From Pseudorhodoferax sp. Leaf265 (GTDB lineage: Bacteria > Pseudomonadota > Gammaproteobacteria > Burkholderiales > Burkholderiaceae_C), in assembly GCF_001422365.1 (NCBI RefSeq), contig NZ_LMMT01000001.1, positions 536,820-600,819 of the forward strand: DNA of 64,000 bases, given 5' to 3'. The notes below the pieces were generated by a model. It was not told the DNA's origin. It saw only the letters and a list, made by a program, of their open reading frames with translations, and ran no database searches. Position numbers and translations under genes: made by a program. Numbering within the stretch: position 1 is the first letter of the stretch; each line of letters starts with the position of its first letter. This document shows, in pieces, positions 51,364 to 64,000 of this stretch.

Positions 51364-53142
51364 TCACGCCGTCGGCGGCGCCTCCAGCGGTGGCGTGGCG
51401 CTGAGCACCTCGGCCATGGTGGTCAGCCCTTCGGCCACGCGCAGCGCACCCGCCAGGCGCAGCGGCCGCATGCCGTCCACCAGCGCCTGGCGGCGCAGTG
51501 CCGACGGCTGGCCGCCGGCCTGGGCAAGTTTGTCCTTGAAGCTCTCGCTGACGGTCAGCAGTTCGTACAGACCCATGCGGCCCATGAAGCCGGTCATGCG
51601 GCATTCCAGGCAGCCGACCGGCTTGTACGGCGTGCAGACACCGTTGATGCGCCAGGGCTGGATCACGCGGCTCAAGGTCTCGGCCGTGGTGCTCTCGTCG
51701 GGCGCGCGGCAGTGACGGCACAGCACGCGCACCAGGCGCTGCGCGAGCACGCCCAGCACCGTGGCGTTGAGCAGGTAGGCCGGCACGCCCAACTCCATGA
51801 GCCGCGTCAGCGCAGCCGGCGCGTCGTTGGTGTGCAGCGTGGAGAACACCAGGTGGCCCGTCAGCGCCGACTGGATCGCCATCTCCGCCGTCTGCAGGTC
51901 GCGGATCTCGCCGACCATGATCACGTCCGGATCCTGGCGCATGAGCGCGCGCAGGCCCTCGGCGAAATCGAAGTCCAGTTGGGGCTGCACCTGGGTCTGG
52001 TTGAAGGCCGGCTCGATCATCTCGATCGGGTCTTCGATGGTGCTGACGTTGAGCGCCTCGGTCGCCACGCGCTTGAGCGTGGAGTACAGCGTGGTGGTCT
52101 TGCCCGAGCCGGTCGGGCCGGTGACGAGGATGACGCCGTGCGGCTGGCGCACCAGCGCCTCCCAGCGCTGGGCGTCGTGCGGCGAGAACCCCAGCGCATC
52201 CAGGTCCTTGACGGCGGTGTCGGGGTCGAAGATGCGCATCACCATCTTCTCGCCGAAGGCCGTGGGCAGCGTGGACAGGCGCATCTCGATCTCGTCGCCA
52301 CGCGGGTTGCGTGTCTTGATGCGGCCGTCCTGCGGCCGGCGCTTTTCCACCACGTCCATGCGGCCCAGCAGCTTGACGCGCGCGACCACCGCATTCATGA
52401 CGCCCATGGGCATCTGGTACACCGGATGCAGCACGCCATCGATGCGGAAACGGATCACGCCCTGCTCGCGCCGCGGCTCCAAGTGGATGTCGCTGGCGCG
52501 CTGGTTGAAGGCGTATTGCCAGAGCCAGTCCACGAGTTGCACCACGCCCTGGTCGTTGGCATCCAGCGTCTTGTTGGATTTGCCGAGCTCGACCAGTTGC
52601 TCGAAGCTGGCCAGGCCCGCGCTGCCGCCAGCCTTTTGCGCCGCGCGCACCGATCTGGCCAGCGCGAAGAACTCGGCCGTGTAGCGCTGGATGTCCAGCG
52701 GGTTGGCGACCACCCGGCGCACGCTGCGGCGCGACTGGCGCTCGACCTCGGGCACCCAGTCGCTGACGAAGGGCTCGGCCGTCGCCACCACCACCTCGCC
52801 CGCGCCGACCTGCAGCGGCAGCACCTTGTGGCGCTCGGCGTAGACGGCGCTCATGGTGTCGGCCACCTTGCCCACGTCGACCTTGAGCGGGTCGATGCGC
52901 TGGTAGGGCAGGCCGGCGCGGCCGGCCAGCCACTCGGCCAGCATCTCGATGTCCAGCGGCTTGCCGTCGCCTGCGCGCGCCATGGCCACGCTGGCCAGCC
53001 GCACCAGGGCCGGCTGCGCGCTCTCGGCTTGCGAGCAGCGCGCCACGGTGCGGCGGTGCTCTTCGGCCGCGATCACGCCGTCGGCGGCCAGCCAGTCGAC
53101 CAGCAGGCGCCAGTTGACCGGGCCGACGTAGGCCTGTGTCAT
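51364..53142 (-). CDS. GspE/PulE-family secretion or pilus assembly ATPase
   Basis: 592 residues. N-terminal GspE domain (about 1-170), then the ATPase core with Walker A G-P-T-G-S-G-K-T-T-T, Asp box, Walker B V-G-E-I-R-D, His box L-H-T-N-D and the four-cysteine zinc site (C-R-H-C and C-L-E-C). No other type II secretion or type IV pilus gene lies nearby, so its partner is unknown. The ATG overlaps the upstream spermidine synthase-like stop as ATGA. Confidence 0.92.
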   Translation of the reverse strand: MTQAYVGPVNWRLLVDWLAADGVIAAEEHRRTVARCSQAESAQPALVRLASVAMARAGDGKPLDIEMLAEWLAGRAGLPYQRIDPLKVDVGKVADTMSAVYAERHKVLPLQVGAGEVVVATAEPFVSDWVPEVERQSRRSVRRVVANPLDIQRYTAEFFALARSVRAAQKAGGSAGLASFEQLVELGKSNKTLDANDQGVVQLVDWLWQYAFNQRASDIHLEPRREQGVIRFRIDGVLHPVYQMPMGVMNAVVARVKLLGRMDVVEKRRPQDGRIKTRNPRGDEIEMRLSTLPTAFGEKMVMRIFDPDTAVKDLDALGFSPHDAQRWEALVRQPHGVILVTGPTGSGKTTTLYSTLKRVATEALNVSTIEDPIEMIEPAFNQTQVQPQLDFDFAEGLRALMRQDPDVIMVGEIRDLQTAEMAIQSALTGHLVFSTLHTNDAPAALTRLMELGVPAYLLNATVLGVLAQRLVRVLCRHCRAPDESTTAETLSRVIQPWRINGVCTPYKPVGCLECRMTGFMGRMGLYELLTVSESFKDKLAQAGGQPSALRRQALVDGMRPLRLAGALRVAEGLTTMAEVLSATPPLEAPPTA

Positions 53143-53921
53143 GGCGCCACCGGACCGAGCACGCGCAGCCACTTGCGCGCCGGCAGGCCCCAGCGCGATT
53201 CGATGTCGGCCGCGCGGGCCAGCAGGTCGGCCCGCTCGGGCCGGCTGGCCTCGCGCTGGGCCAGCACCACGGTGTTGCCCTCGCGCGTGGGCCGGAAGGC
53301 CCAGACCGCGCGCTCGCCGAAGGCCTCGGCGATGCGTGCCAGGCTCGCCTCGTAGCTGGACGAGCGGCCGAACAGGTTGACCGTCATGGCGCCGTCCTCG
53401 GTCAGCAGGCGGCGGCAGTCGGCGTAGAAGTCGGCACTGTCGAGCACGGGCGAGGCCGCCTCCTGGTCGTACAGGTCGACCTGCAGCGCGTCCACCGTCC
53501 CGTGCAGCGTGACGTCCAGCACCGCCAGGCCCGCATCGGCCAGGCGCACCTGCAGCCGCGCATCGTCGGGCGGCAGCTTGAACCAGCCGCGGCAGGCCGC
53601 GATCACCTGCGGGTTGAGCTCGATCACCGTGGTGCGCAGGCGCAGCTTCTTGTGGCAGAACTTGGTCAGCGCACCGGCCCCCAGGCCCAGCTGCATGGCG
53701 TGGCGCTTGGTGATGCCGTCCGCGGGCACGAACAGCAGCCAGGCCATCATGCGCTGCACGTACTCGAGCTCGATGTCGTAGGGCCTGTCGATCAGCATCG
53801 AGCCCTGCACCCATTCGGTGCCCAGGTGCAGCGTGCGCACCACGCCGTCGTCGGCGAACTGCACCTCGGGCAGCGCGGGCTGGGCGCGCCGTGCCTGGGT
53901 GGATTTAGCGGCTTTGGTCAT
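53139..53921 (-). CDS. Spermidine synthase-like SAM-fold protein
   Basis: 260 residues resembling the C-terminal methyltransferase-like domain of spermidine synthases (L-G-L-G-A-G-A-L-T, T-V-I-E-L-N-P, V-D-L-Y-D motifs). The polyamine-binding N-terminus of true SpeE is not evident, so the reaction is uncertain. It is coupled to GspE (ATGA) downstream and overlaps the TatD gene by 17 bp upstream, which suggests one transcript. Confidence 0.82.
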   Translation of the reverse strand: MTKAAKSTQARRAQPALPEVQFADDGVVRTLHLGTEWVQGSMLIDRPYDIELEYVQRMMAWLLFVPADGITKRHAMQLGLGAGALTKFCHKKLRLRTTVIELNPQVIAACRGWFKLPPDDARLQVRLADAGLAVLDVTLHGTVDALQVDLYDQEAASPVLDSADFYADCRRLLTEDGAMTVNLFGRSSSYEASLARIAEAFGERAVWAFRPTREGNTVVLAQREASRPERADLLARAADIESRWGLPARKWLRVLGPVAP

Positions 53922-54792
53922 CGCCCGCGATTGTGGCCTGCTCCTGCCACAGCGCTCGCAGGCGCGGCAGCGCCACCAATGCGTTGGCCGTGGTGGCCGC
54001 CTCGATGGCAGCCAGCGGCAGGCCGCGCAACGCCACCAGCGTCTCGGCGATGCGCGGCAGCTCGGCCGGCGTGTTCAGGCCCTGGGGCCGGCCGGCCGCG
54101 CGCTCTGACTGGCGCACATAGAGCCACTGCGGCGGGATGTCGGGCGCATCGGTCTCCATCACGATGGCATCCAGCGGCAGTTCGGTGGCCAGCTGGCGCA
54201 GCTGGCGCGCCGTGTCGAAGGTCATGGCGCCGCCGAAGCCGAGCTTGAGGCCCTGGGCCAGCACGGCCTGCGCCTGCTGCAAGCTGCCGTTGAAGGCATG
54301 GGCGATGCCCTCCCAGCGCCCGCCCGCGCCGACCTCGCGCAGCTGGCGCAGGACCTGGTCGACGCTGCGCCGCGTGTGCACGATGACGGGCAGGCCGTGC
54401 CGCCGCGCCAGTTGCAACTGCTTGCGAAAGAAATGCAGCTGGCGCGCGCGCATGGCCGGCTCGGTCAGTTCGGGCACGAAGAAGTCCAGCCCGATCTCGC
54501 CCACGGCCACCAGGCGCGGATCGCCGGCATGGGCCGCCAGGGCCGCGTCCAGGCGTTCCAGGTCGCCATCGTCGGCGCGCGGCACCAGCAGCGGGTGGAT
54601 GCCCAGTGCATAGGCGTCGCCGGTGCGGTGGGCGAAGGCGCGCACGGTGTCGAAATCGAACACGCCGACTGCCGGCAGCACGCACAACGCCACGCCGCGC
54701 TCGGCCGCCTGGGCGCGCGCGGCCAGCGCGCGCCAGTGGTCCTGGCCGAACTCGGGCGCGTCCAGGTGGCAATGGGTGTCGATCCAGGGCAT
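53905..54792 (-). CDS. TatD-family metal-dependent hydrolase (DNase)
   Basis: 295 residues. Metal ligands include D-T-H-C-H-L-D at the N-terminus, G-E-I-G-L-D-F-F, V-I-V-H-T-R and M-E-T-D-A-P-D, all TatD-family motifs. It is a DNase in other bacteria. The 3' end overlaps the spermidine synthase-like gene. Divergent from the S1C protease with a 161-bp gap that holds no gene and no strong promoter match. Confidence 0.94.
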   Translation of the reverse strand: MPWIDTHCHLDAPEFGQDHWRALAARAQAAERGVALCVLPAVGVFDFDTVRAFAHRTGDAYALGIHPLLVPRADDGDLERLDAALAAHAGDPRLVAVGEIGLDFFVPELTEPAMRARQLHFFRKQLQLARRHGLPVIVHTRRSVDQVLRQLREVGAGGRWEGIAHAFNGSLQQAQAVLAQGLKLGFGGAMTFDTARQLRQLATELPLDAIVMETDAPDIPPQWLYVRQSERAAGRPQGLNTPAELPRIAETLVALRGLPLAAIEAATTANALVALPRLRALWQEQATIAGDDQSR

Positions 54793-54953
54793 GGCACCAC
54801 TGTAGCGCGCGGTCCTGGGGACGCCGCACGCCGCTGGCGCCCCATCGCCGCACGTCGCCTGAGGGATGCCGTCCGGCCGGGGATGCGCCCCGGAATGAAC
54901 CGTGGTACTGTAATTGCGTAGATCCGCAACGTCCCTCCCATCAGGTGATCACC

Positions 54954-55868
54954 ATGCGCAGGCCGGCTCTTTACAGCAGTGCATCCCGTGCCCGACCCGA
55001 GCCGCCGGATGCCGACGCTACCCCCTCGCCCCCCCAGCCTCCCGAAGCCGTGCCTGCGGCACCGCCGGCCGCGCGCAAACGCTGGTGGAGCGATCCGCGC
55101 CTGCTTTGGGCCACCATCGCGCTGTTGGCTGCGGCGGCACTGGGAGCCGGAACGCTCGCCCTGCGCCCCGGCGCGCGGATGCTGACACAGAAGGACATCG
55201 ACGCGGCCGTCATGCGCACGCTGGAGACCAATGTGCTGCCCTCGCCGGCCGCCAAGGCCTACGCCGCCATCATCCCCTCGGTGGTGCGCGTGATGGGCTT
55301 TGTCAAGAGCAAGGACGGCAAGCAGGACGTGGAGCAGGGGGTGGGCACCGGCGTGGTGATCGTCGACAAGGGCATCATCCTGACCAACCTGCACGTGGTC
55401 GCAGGCGCGCAGTCCATCAAGGTCACCTTCTCCGACGGCATGGAAACCACGGCCAGCGTGACCGGCACCCAGCCCGAAAACGACCTGGCGGTCCTGCAGG
55501 CCCACAAGATCCCGGACGACATGATCGCGGCGACCATGCGCTCCACGGCCGACCTGATGCCGGGCGACCAGGTCGTCGCGGTGGGCTTTCCGTTCGGCAT
55601 CGGCCCCTCCACGTCCGCGGGCGTGGTCTCGGGCCTGGGCCGCTCGTTCCGATCGCCGGAAGGCAAGCATGTGCTGACCAACCTGATCCAGTTCGACGCC
55701 GCGGCCAATCCCGGGAACTCCGGCGGTCCCCTGGTCACCATGGATGGGCAGGTGGTCGGCATCGTCACCGCCATCCTGAACCCCTCGCAGCAGCGCACCT
55801 TCGTGGGCATCGGCTTCGCCGTGCCGATCGAGAACGCCGCTTCCGCGGTCGGCCTGCACCCCTTCTGA
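54954..55868 (+). CDS. Membrane-anchored S1C trypsin-like serine protease without PDZ domain
   Basis: 304 residues: a Pro-rich N-terminus, one membrane anchor (about 50-72), then a DegP/HhoA-type protease domain with catalytic H147 (T-N-L-H-V-V), D177 (E-N-D-L-A-V-L) and S256 (P-G-N-S-G-G-P-L). The chain ends soon after the protease fold, so there is no PDZ domain, unlike most Deg proteases. It is followed by MoxR after 17 bp and may be co-transcribed. Periplasmic orientation inferred. Confidence 0.9.
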   Translation: MRRPALYSSASRARPEPPDADATPSPPQPPEAVPAAPPAARKRWWSDPRLLWATIALLAAAALGAGTLALRPGARMLTQKDIDAAVMRTLETNVLPSPAAKAYAAIIPSVVRVMGFVKSKDGKQDVEQGVGTGVVIVDKGIILTNLHVVAGAQSIKVTFSDGMETTASVTGTQPENDLAVLQAHKIPDDMIAATMRSTADLMPGDQVVAVGFPFGIGPSTSAGVVSGLGRSFRSPEGKHVLTNLIQFDAAANPGNSGGPLVTMDGQVVGIVTAILNPSQQRTFVGIGFAVPIENAASAVGLHPF

Positions 55869-55885
55869 CAACCCGAGGACCCTCC

Positions 55886-56893
55886 ATGAGCGACGCCAGC
55901 ACCCAGAGCCCAGACACCGCCCAGTTGATGGAGCAGATCCTCTACGAGGTCAAGCGCGTCGTCGTCGGCCAGGACCGTTTCCTCGAGCGGGTGATGGTGG
56001 CCATGCTGGCGCAGGGCCATCTGTTGGTGGAGGGCGTGCCGGGCCTGGCCAAGACGCTGACGGTCAAGACCCTGGCCGAGACCATCCAGGGCCAGTTCAA
56101 ACGCATCCAGTTCACGCCCGACCTGGTGCCGGCCGACCTGGTCGGCACGCGCATCTACAACCAGAAGACCGGCGACTTCGCCACCGCACTGGGCCCGGTG
56201 TTCACCAATTTGCTGCTGGCCGACGAGATCAACCGCGCACCGGCCAAGGTGCAGAGCGCACTGCTCGAGGTCATGCAGGAGCGCCAGGTGACGATCGCTG
56301 GCGAGACGCACCACGTGCCCAAGCCTTTCCTCGTGATGGCCACGCAGAACCCGATCGAGACCGAAGGCACCTACCCGCTGCCCGAGGCCCAGGTCGACCG
56401 CTTCATGATGAAGGTGCTGGTCGACTACCCGACCGACGAGGAAGAGTTCGTGATCGTCACGCGCGTGACCGGGCCGGCCGTGCAGGTGGCGCCCGTGGCC
56501 ACGGTCGAGCAGTTGGCCGCGCTGCAGAAGGAATGCCGGCGCATCTACGTCGACCCCTCGCTCGTGCAGTACGCCGTCAAGCTGGTCTCGGCCACGCGCA
56601 AGCCCGAGGCCCATGGCCTGAAGGAGCTGGCGCGCTTCATCACCTTCGGCGCCAGCCCGCGCGCCACCATCAACCTGACCGAGGGCGCGCGTGCGCTGGC
56701 CATGCTGCGCGGGCGCAGCTACGCGCTGCCCGAGGACATGAGCGACCTCGTGCCCGATGTGCTGCGCCACCGCGTGGCGCTGTCGTACGAGGCGCTGTCG
56801 GAGGGCGTCACGGCCGACACGCTGGTCGGCAAGATCATGGCGCGCATCCCGGCCCCGCCCAAACCGCTGGAACATGAAAAGCTCGCCGCCTGA
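55886..56893 (+). CDS. MoxR-family AAA+ ATPase
   Basis: 335 residues. Walker A G-V-P-G-L-A-K-T, Walker B L-L-A-D-E-I-N-R-A, and the A-T-Q-N-P sensor are intact, with the C-terminal AAA lid. MoxR chaperones act with DUF58 and VWA proteins encoded in the same operon to assemble or activate partner complexes. Its 3' end overlaps the DUF58 gene by 20 bp. Confidence 0.95.
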   Translation: MSDASTQSPDTAQLMEQILYEVKRVVVGQDRFLERVMVAMLAQGHLLVEGVPGLAKTLTVKTLAETIQGQFKRIQFTPDLVPADLVGTRIYNQKTGDFATALGPVFTNLLLADEINRAPAKVQSALLEVMQERQVTIAGETHHVPKPFLVMATQNPIETEGTYPLPEAQVDRFMMKVLVDYPTDEEEFVIVTRVTGPAVQVAPVATVEQLAALQKECRRIYVDPSLVQYAVKLVSATRKPEAHGLKELARFITFGASPRATINLTEGARALAMLRGRSYALPEDMSDLVPDVLRHRVALSYEALSEGVTADTLVGKIMARIPAPPKPLEHEKLAA

Positions 56894-57851
56894 AACCAAG
56901 CCCGCGCCGCCCGCGCAGGCCGAGCACCTGCTGCGCCGGCTCGAATGGACGGTGCTGCGCCGGCTCGACGGCCTGCTGCAGGGGGACTACCGCACGCTGA
57001 TGCGCGGTACCGGCATGGACCTCGCGGACCTGCGCGAGTACCAGCACCACGACGACGTGCGCCACATCGACTGGAATGTCACGGCGCGGCTGCAGCAGCC
57101 CCATGTGCGCGTGTTCACCGAGGACCGCGAGATGGCGGCCTGGTTCCTGCTCGACCTCTCGCCCTCCATCGATTTCGGTTCGGGCGAGCAGAAGAAGCGC
57201 GAGGTCTCGGCCGCCTTCGTGGCCGTGCTGGCCCGGCTGCTGACGCGGCACGGCAACCGCGTCGGCGCCATGCTCTACGGCGCCGGACTCGACCAGGTGT
57301 TGCAGCCGCGCGCAAGCCGCCTGCACGTGCTGGATCTCTTGCACCGCATGCTCCCCAAGGACGGCCAGCCGACCGAGCCCGGCCGCGTGACGCACCTGCA
57401 CGAGCTGCTGCAGGCCGCCGGTGGCCTCATGCGCCGGCGTTCCACCGTGTTCGTGGTGTCCGACTTCATCAGCGCGCCGGGCTGGGAGAAGCCGCTGGCC
57501 CAGCTGGCCCAGCGCCACGAGGTGCTGGCCGTGCGCCTGCTCGATCCGCTGGAGCTGGAACTGCCCGACCTGGGCCTGATCCCGATCCGCGATGCCGAGA
57601 CCGGCGAGCAACTGCTGGTCGACACCTCGGACGCCGGTTTCCGCAAGCGCTTCGCGCGCATCGCGGCGCAGCGCGAGGCCGAGTTGCGCCAGGCGCTCGG
57701 CGAGGCCGGCGTGGACACGCTGGAGCTGTCCACCGACGACGATCTCGCGGCCGCCATCCTGCGCTTCGCCGAACTGCGCCGCCGGCGCAGCCGGCTGTCC
57801 GGCGCGGGCGGCGGCCTGCCTACCCATCTGCGGCCCCTCGCGGCCGCCTGA
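56874..57851 (+). CDS. DUF58-domain protein of the MoxR operon
   Basis: 325 residues, the typical partner of MoxR: the DUF58 motif D-L-R-E-Y-Q-H-H-D-D-V-R-H-I-D-W-N-x-T-A-R and an N-terminal helical part. No membrane helices are visible. The ATG overlaps the moxR end by 20 bp. Such proteins form a conserved chaperone/adaptor set; the client is unknown. Confidence 0.93.
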   Translation: MKSSPPETKPAPPAQAEHLLRRLEWTVLRRLDGLLQGDYRTLMRGTGMDLADLREYQHHDDVRHIDWNVTARLQQPHVRVFTEDREMAAWFLLDLSPSIDFGSGEQKKREVSAAFVAVLARLLTRHGNRVGAMLYGAGLDQVLQPRASRLHVLDLLHRMLPKDGQPTEPGRVTHLHELLQAAGGLMRRRSTVFVVSDFISAPGWEKPLAQLAQRHEVLAVRLLDPLELELPDLGLIPIRDAETGEQLLVDTSDAGFRKRFARIAAQREAELRQALGEAGVDTLELSTDDDLAAAILRFAELRRRRSRLSGAGGGLPTHLRPLAAA

Positions 57852-57877
57852 CACGCCCCAGCACGAGGAGACCACCC

Positions 57878-58936
57878 ATGAACTTCCTCTGGCCCCAGTT
57901 CCTCTGGCTGCTGCTGCTCACACCATTGCTGGTGCTGCTCTACGTCTGGCTGCTGCGCCGACGCAAGAAGACCGCGTTGCGCTATGCCAGCCTGTCCATC
58001 GTGCGCGAGGCCATGGGCGTGCGCCAGGGCCTCAAGCGCCATGTGCCGCCTGTGCTGTTCCTGCTGGCCTTGTGCGCGCTCATCGTGGCCGCGGCCCGGC
58101 CCATGGCCGTGATCAGCCTGCCCTCGCAGCAGGAAACCATCATCCTGGCCATGGACGTGTCCGGCAGCATGCGCGCCACCGACGTGCAGCCCAACCGCCT
58201 GGTGGCGGCGCAGAACGCCGCCAAGGCCTTCATCGCCGACCTGCCGCGCCACGTGCGCGTGGGCATCGTGGCCTTCGCCGGCACGGCCCAGGTGGTGCAG
58301 CCGGCCACGCTCTCGCGCGAAGACCTGGTGGTGGCCATCGACAAGTTCCAGCTGCAGCGCGCCACGGCCATCGGCAGCGCCATCGTGGTCTCGCTGGCGG
58401 AACTGTTCCCCGATGCAGGCATCGACGTGGGCGCCATGACCTACGGCCGCGAGCGCCCGCGTGGCCAATCTCTGGACAAGCTGGACAAGGACATCGCGGC
58501 CAAGGGCGAGGTCAAGGAGTTCACGCCGGTGGCGCCCGGCTCCTACGACTCGGCCGCCATCATCCTGTTGACCGATGGCCAGCGCACCACGGGCGTGGAC
58601 ACGCTGGAGGCCGCCAAGATGGCGGCCGACCGCGGCGTGCGCGTCTACACCGTGGGCATCGGCACGGTGGACGGCGAGACCATTGGCTTCGAGGGCTGGT
58701 CCATGCGGGTGCGGCTGGACGAAGAGACGCTCAAGGCTGTGGCCACGCGCACCCAGGCCGAGTACTTCTACGCCGGCTCGGCCGAGAACCTGCGCAAGGT
58801 CTACCAGACGCTGAGCTCGCGCCTGACGGTGGAGAAGAAGGAAACCGAGATCTCGGCGCTGCTGGCGCTGGCCGGCGCGCTGCTGGCGCTGGTCTCTGCC
58901 GGCCTGTCGCTGGCCTGGTTCAACCGGGTCCTCTGA
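57878..58936 (+). CDS. VWA-domain (BatA-like) membrane protein
   Basis: 352 residues: two N-terminal helices, a von Willebrand A domain with MIDAS D-V-S-G-S-M (Asp 93), and a C-terminal membrane helix. This is the BatA/aerotolerance type that completes the MoxR-DUF58-VWA module. A GAGGAG lies about 8 nt before the ATG. The 3' end overlaps the convergent VTT gene by 17 bp. Confidence 0.93.
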   Translation: MNFLWPQFLWLLLLTPLLVLLYVWLLRRRKKTALRYASLSIVREAMGVRQGLKRHVPPVLFLLALCALIVAAARPMAVISLPSQQETIILAMDVSGSMRATDVQPNRLVAAQNAAKAFIADLPRHVRVGIVAFAGTAQVVQPATLSREDLVVAIDKFQLQRATAIGSAIVVSLAELFPDAGIDVGAMTYGRERPRGQSLDKLDKDIAAKGEVKEFTPVAPGSYDSAAIILLTDGQRTTGVDTLEAAKMAADRGVRVYTVGIGTVDGETIGFEGWSMRVRLDEETLKAVATRTQAEYFYAGSAENLRKVYQTLSSRLTVEKKETEISALLALAGALLALVSAGLSLAWFNRVL

Positions 58937-59620
58937 CGCTGCGCTGCGCCTCCACGCGCTGCACCCAGCGTTTGGCGCCGAAGCCGGCGCCGACGATGAG
59001 CAGCAGCGTTCCCGCGATCAGGGCATAGGTCAGCGGACCGGGGTTGCGCAGGGCCTCCACGATCTGGTCGACGAAGAACGCCATCACCAGCGTGCCGGGC
59101 GCCATGCCGAGGAAGGTGCCCAGCAGCATGTGGCGCAGGCTGATGTGCGAGGCGCCGGCCACCATGTTGACGATGGCGAACGGCGCCACCGGCACCATGC
59201 GGATCGCGATCACGGCCAGCAGGCCATGGTCGGCCAGGCGCTGGCTCACGGCGTTCACGCGCGGCCCGCCCAGGCGTTGCACCACCTCGCGGCCCAGCAG
59301 CGCCCCGAGGCCGTGGCTGGCGGCGGCGCCGACCAGGGCGCCGGCCATGCAGGTGACGAAGCCCGTCCAGGGCCCGAAGGCCACCAGCGTCACCAGCGTC
59401 AGAAAGGTCAGCGGCACCGCCAGCACCAGGGCCAGGCTCAGGCCGGCGACCGCGGCCACGGGGCCGAAGGATTCGCCGAGTCCCTGCAGGCCATCCACGA
59501 TGCGGTCCACATCCAGCCATTCGCGCATGGGCGACCAGGTCCAGGCCACCGCCAGGCCGATCAGCACGGCCAGCGCCAGCACCAGGGCCCAGAGCCGGCC
59601 ACGCAAGCCACCCGCCGCGC

Positions 59621-59624
<4 letters not shown>
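58920..59624 (-). CDS. VTT/TVP38-TMEM64-family membrane protein
   Basis: 234 residues with about six helices; the central re-entrant motif (F-G-P-W-T-G-F-V-T-C-M-A-G-A-L-V-G-A-A-A-S, R-M-V-P-V-A-P-F-A-I-V-N) is that of the VTT/DedA relatives. The GTG start overlaps the NRPS stop as GTGA. In bacteria these proteins affect lipid transport or membrane homeostasis; a role in moving a lipid product of the operon is an inference. Confidence 0.88.
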
Positions 59625-63471
<3,847 letters not shown>

Positions 63472-63487
<16 letters not shown>

Positions 63488-64000
63488 TGCGCAATCCTCT
63501 CCACGGCGTAGCGGTAGCCTGCTTCGACGATCTCCGGCGCCCGCTTGTGGTCCATCATGGAATAGTCGGCCACGGGCGGCTCCAGGTAGTGGTCGGCCTG
63601 CGCCACGGTCGCGGCGCGCTTGTGCAGGCCGCCGATGTGGCCGGCCCGGTACAGGATCTCGACGATGCCGGGCTGCGTGGGATTGCGGGCCAGCATGCCC
63701 TTGAGCGCGCTTCGGCGCGACAGCCGGGCCAGATCCTGTGCCACGGCCAGGTCTTCCTGCACGTCGACGTCGATGGCGATGATGGTGCCGTTGCCGCGCC
63801 GCCGTTCCAGCGGGGTGCCCAGGCGCATGCGCATGGCATCCACGGGCACGTTCTCCAGGATGGCGCCGTCCACCAGCAGGTCGCCCTTGTGCAGCACGGG
63901 CGGGAACAGCCCGGCCGGCGAGTTGCTGGCCAGCACGGCCTTCCACAGCGGGCCCGTGTCCTGCACCGTGGTGTGGCCCTTGGACAGGTTGCAGGCGGCA
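63472..64000 (-). CDS. Patatin-like phospholipase, C-terminal part (cut by window edge)
   Basis: About 175 residues are visible, open to the right edge. The catalytic Asp lies in L-L-V-D-G-A-I-L-E-N-V-P-V-D-A-M-R, where the usual D-G-G is D-G-A; N-L-S-K-G and G-P-L-W-K-A-V-L-A-S-N-S-P-A-G-L-F-P-P are typical of the bacterial NTE/patatin family. The serine-containing half is outside. It overlaps the NRPS gene and is presumably in the same operon; it probably releases or remodels acyl chains. Confidence 0.88.

Overview
The window is high-GC DNA with dense, often overlapping genes and GTG or TTG starts. Its gene families are typical of Burkholderiales, most likely Comamonadaceae: a TctA/TctB tripartite tricarboxylate transporter, a ureABCEFG urease cluster, ribF-ileS-lspA, paired acyl-CoA dehydrogenases and NCS1-type sensor kinases. 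The genus is an inference. Both edges cut genes: an AraC-type regulator on the left and a patatin-like phospholipase on the right. I see no insertion sequence, phage gene or CRISPR array, and no gene-free stretch longer than about 300 bases.

1-5.7 kb (mostly minus strand): a redox operon of molybdopterin oxidoreductase, 7Fe ferredoxin, NADP-linked flavoprotein reductase, an unrecognised Cys-rich protein and an outer-membrane beta-barrel protein. A near-identical 21-bp element lies about 60 bp before both the first and the last gene.

5.7-22.6 kb: a signalling island. Two paralogous hybrid histidine kinases, each with an NCS1 (cytosine/uracil permease-like) membrane domain and a conserved eight-cysteine cluster, sit at its ends, each overlapping its own LuxR-type response regulator. 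Between them lie two small membrane or exported proteins, a GGDEF-EAL protein, an MHYT-PAS-kinase-REC-HPt protein and an HD-GYP response regulator, so all the c-di-GMP chemistries are encoded together.

22.6-28.1 kb: ureA, ureB, ureC, ureE, a SHOCT-domain gene, ureF and ureG, starting from a good sigma-54 promoter candidate. ureD is not in the window. tRNA-Ser(UGA) follows ureG.

28-38 kb: MltB-type lytic transglycosylase, transglutaminase-like protein, M14-family deacylase, a small exported protein, fatty acid desaturase, an RsmB-type methyltransferase and purN, a two-subunit acyl-CoA dehydrogenase, and an HNH nuclease.

38-54.8 kb: ribF-ileS-lspA, Na/Pi cotransporter, REC-GGDEF protein, Nudix/quinone oxidoreductase pair, DMT exporter, an SDR protein lacking YxxxK, tctBA, a GspE-type ATPase, a spermidine synthase-like protein and TatD nuclease.

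54.9-64 kb: an S1C protease followed by a MoxR-DUF58-VWA operon, facing a minus-strand operon of patatin-like lipase, a single-module NRPS (C-A-PCP-TE) and a VTT-family membrane protein. The two most unusual items are the twin transporter-kinase systems beside urease and the compact NRPS/lipase/VTT operon.
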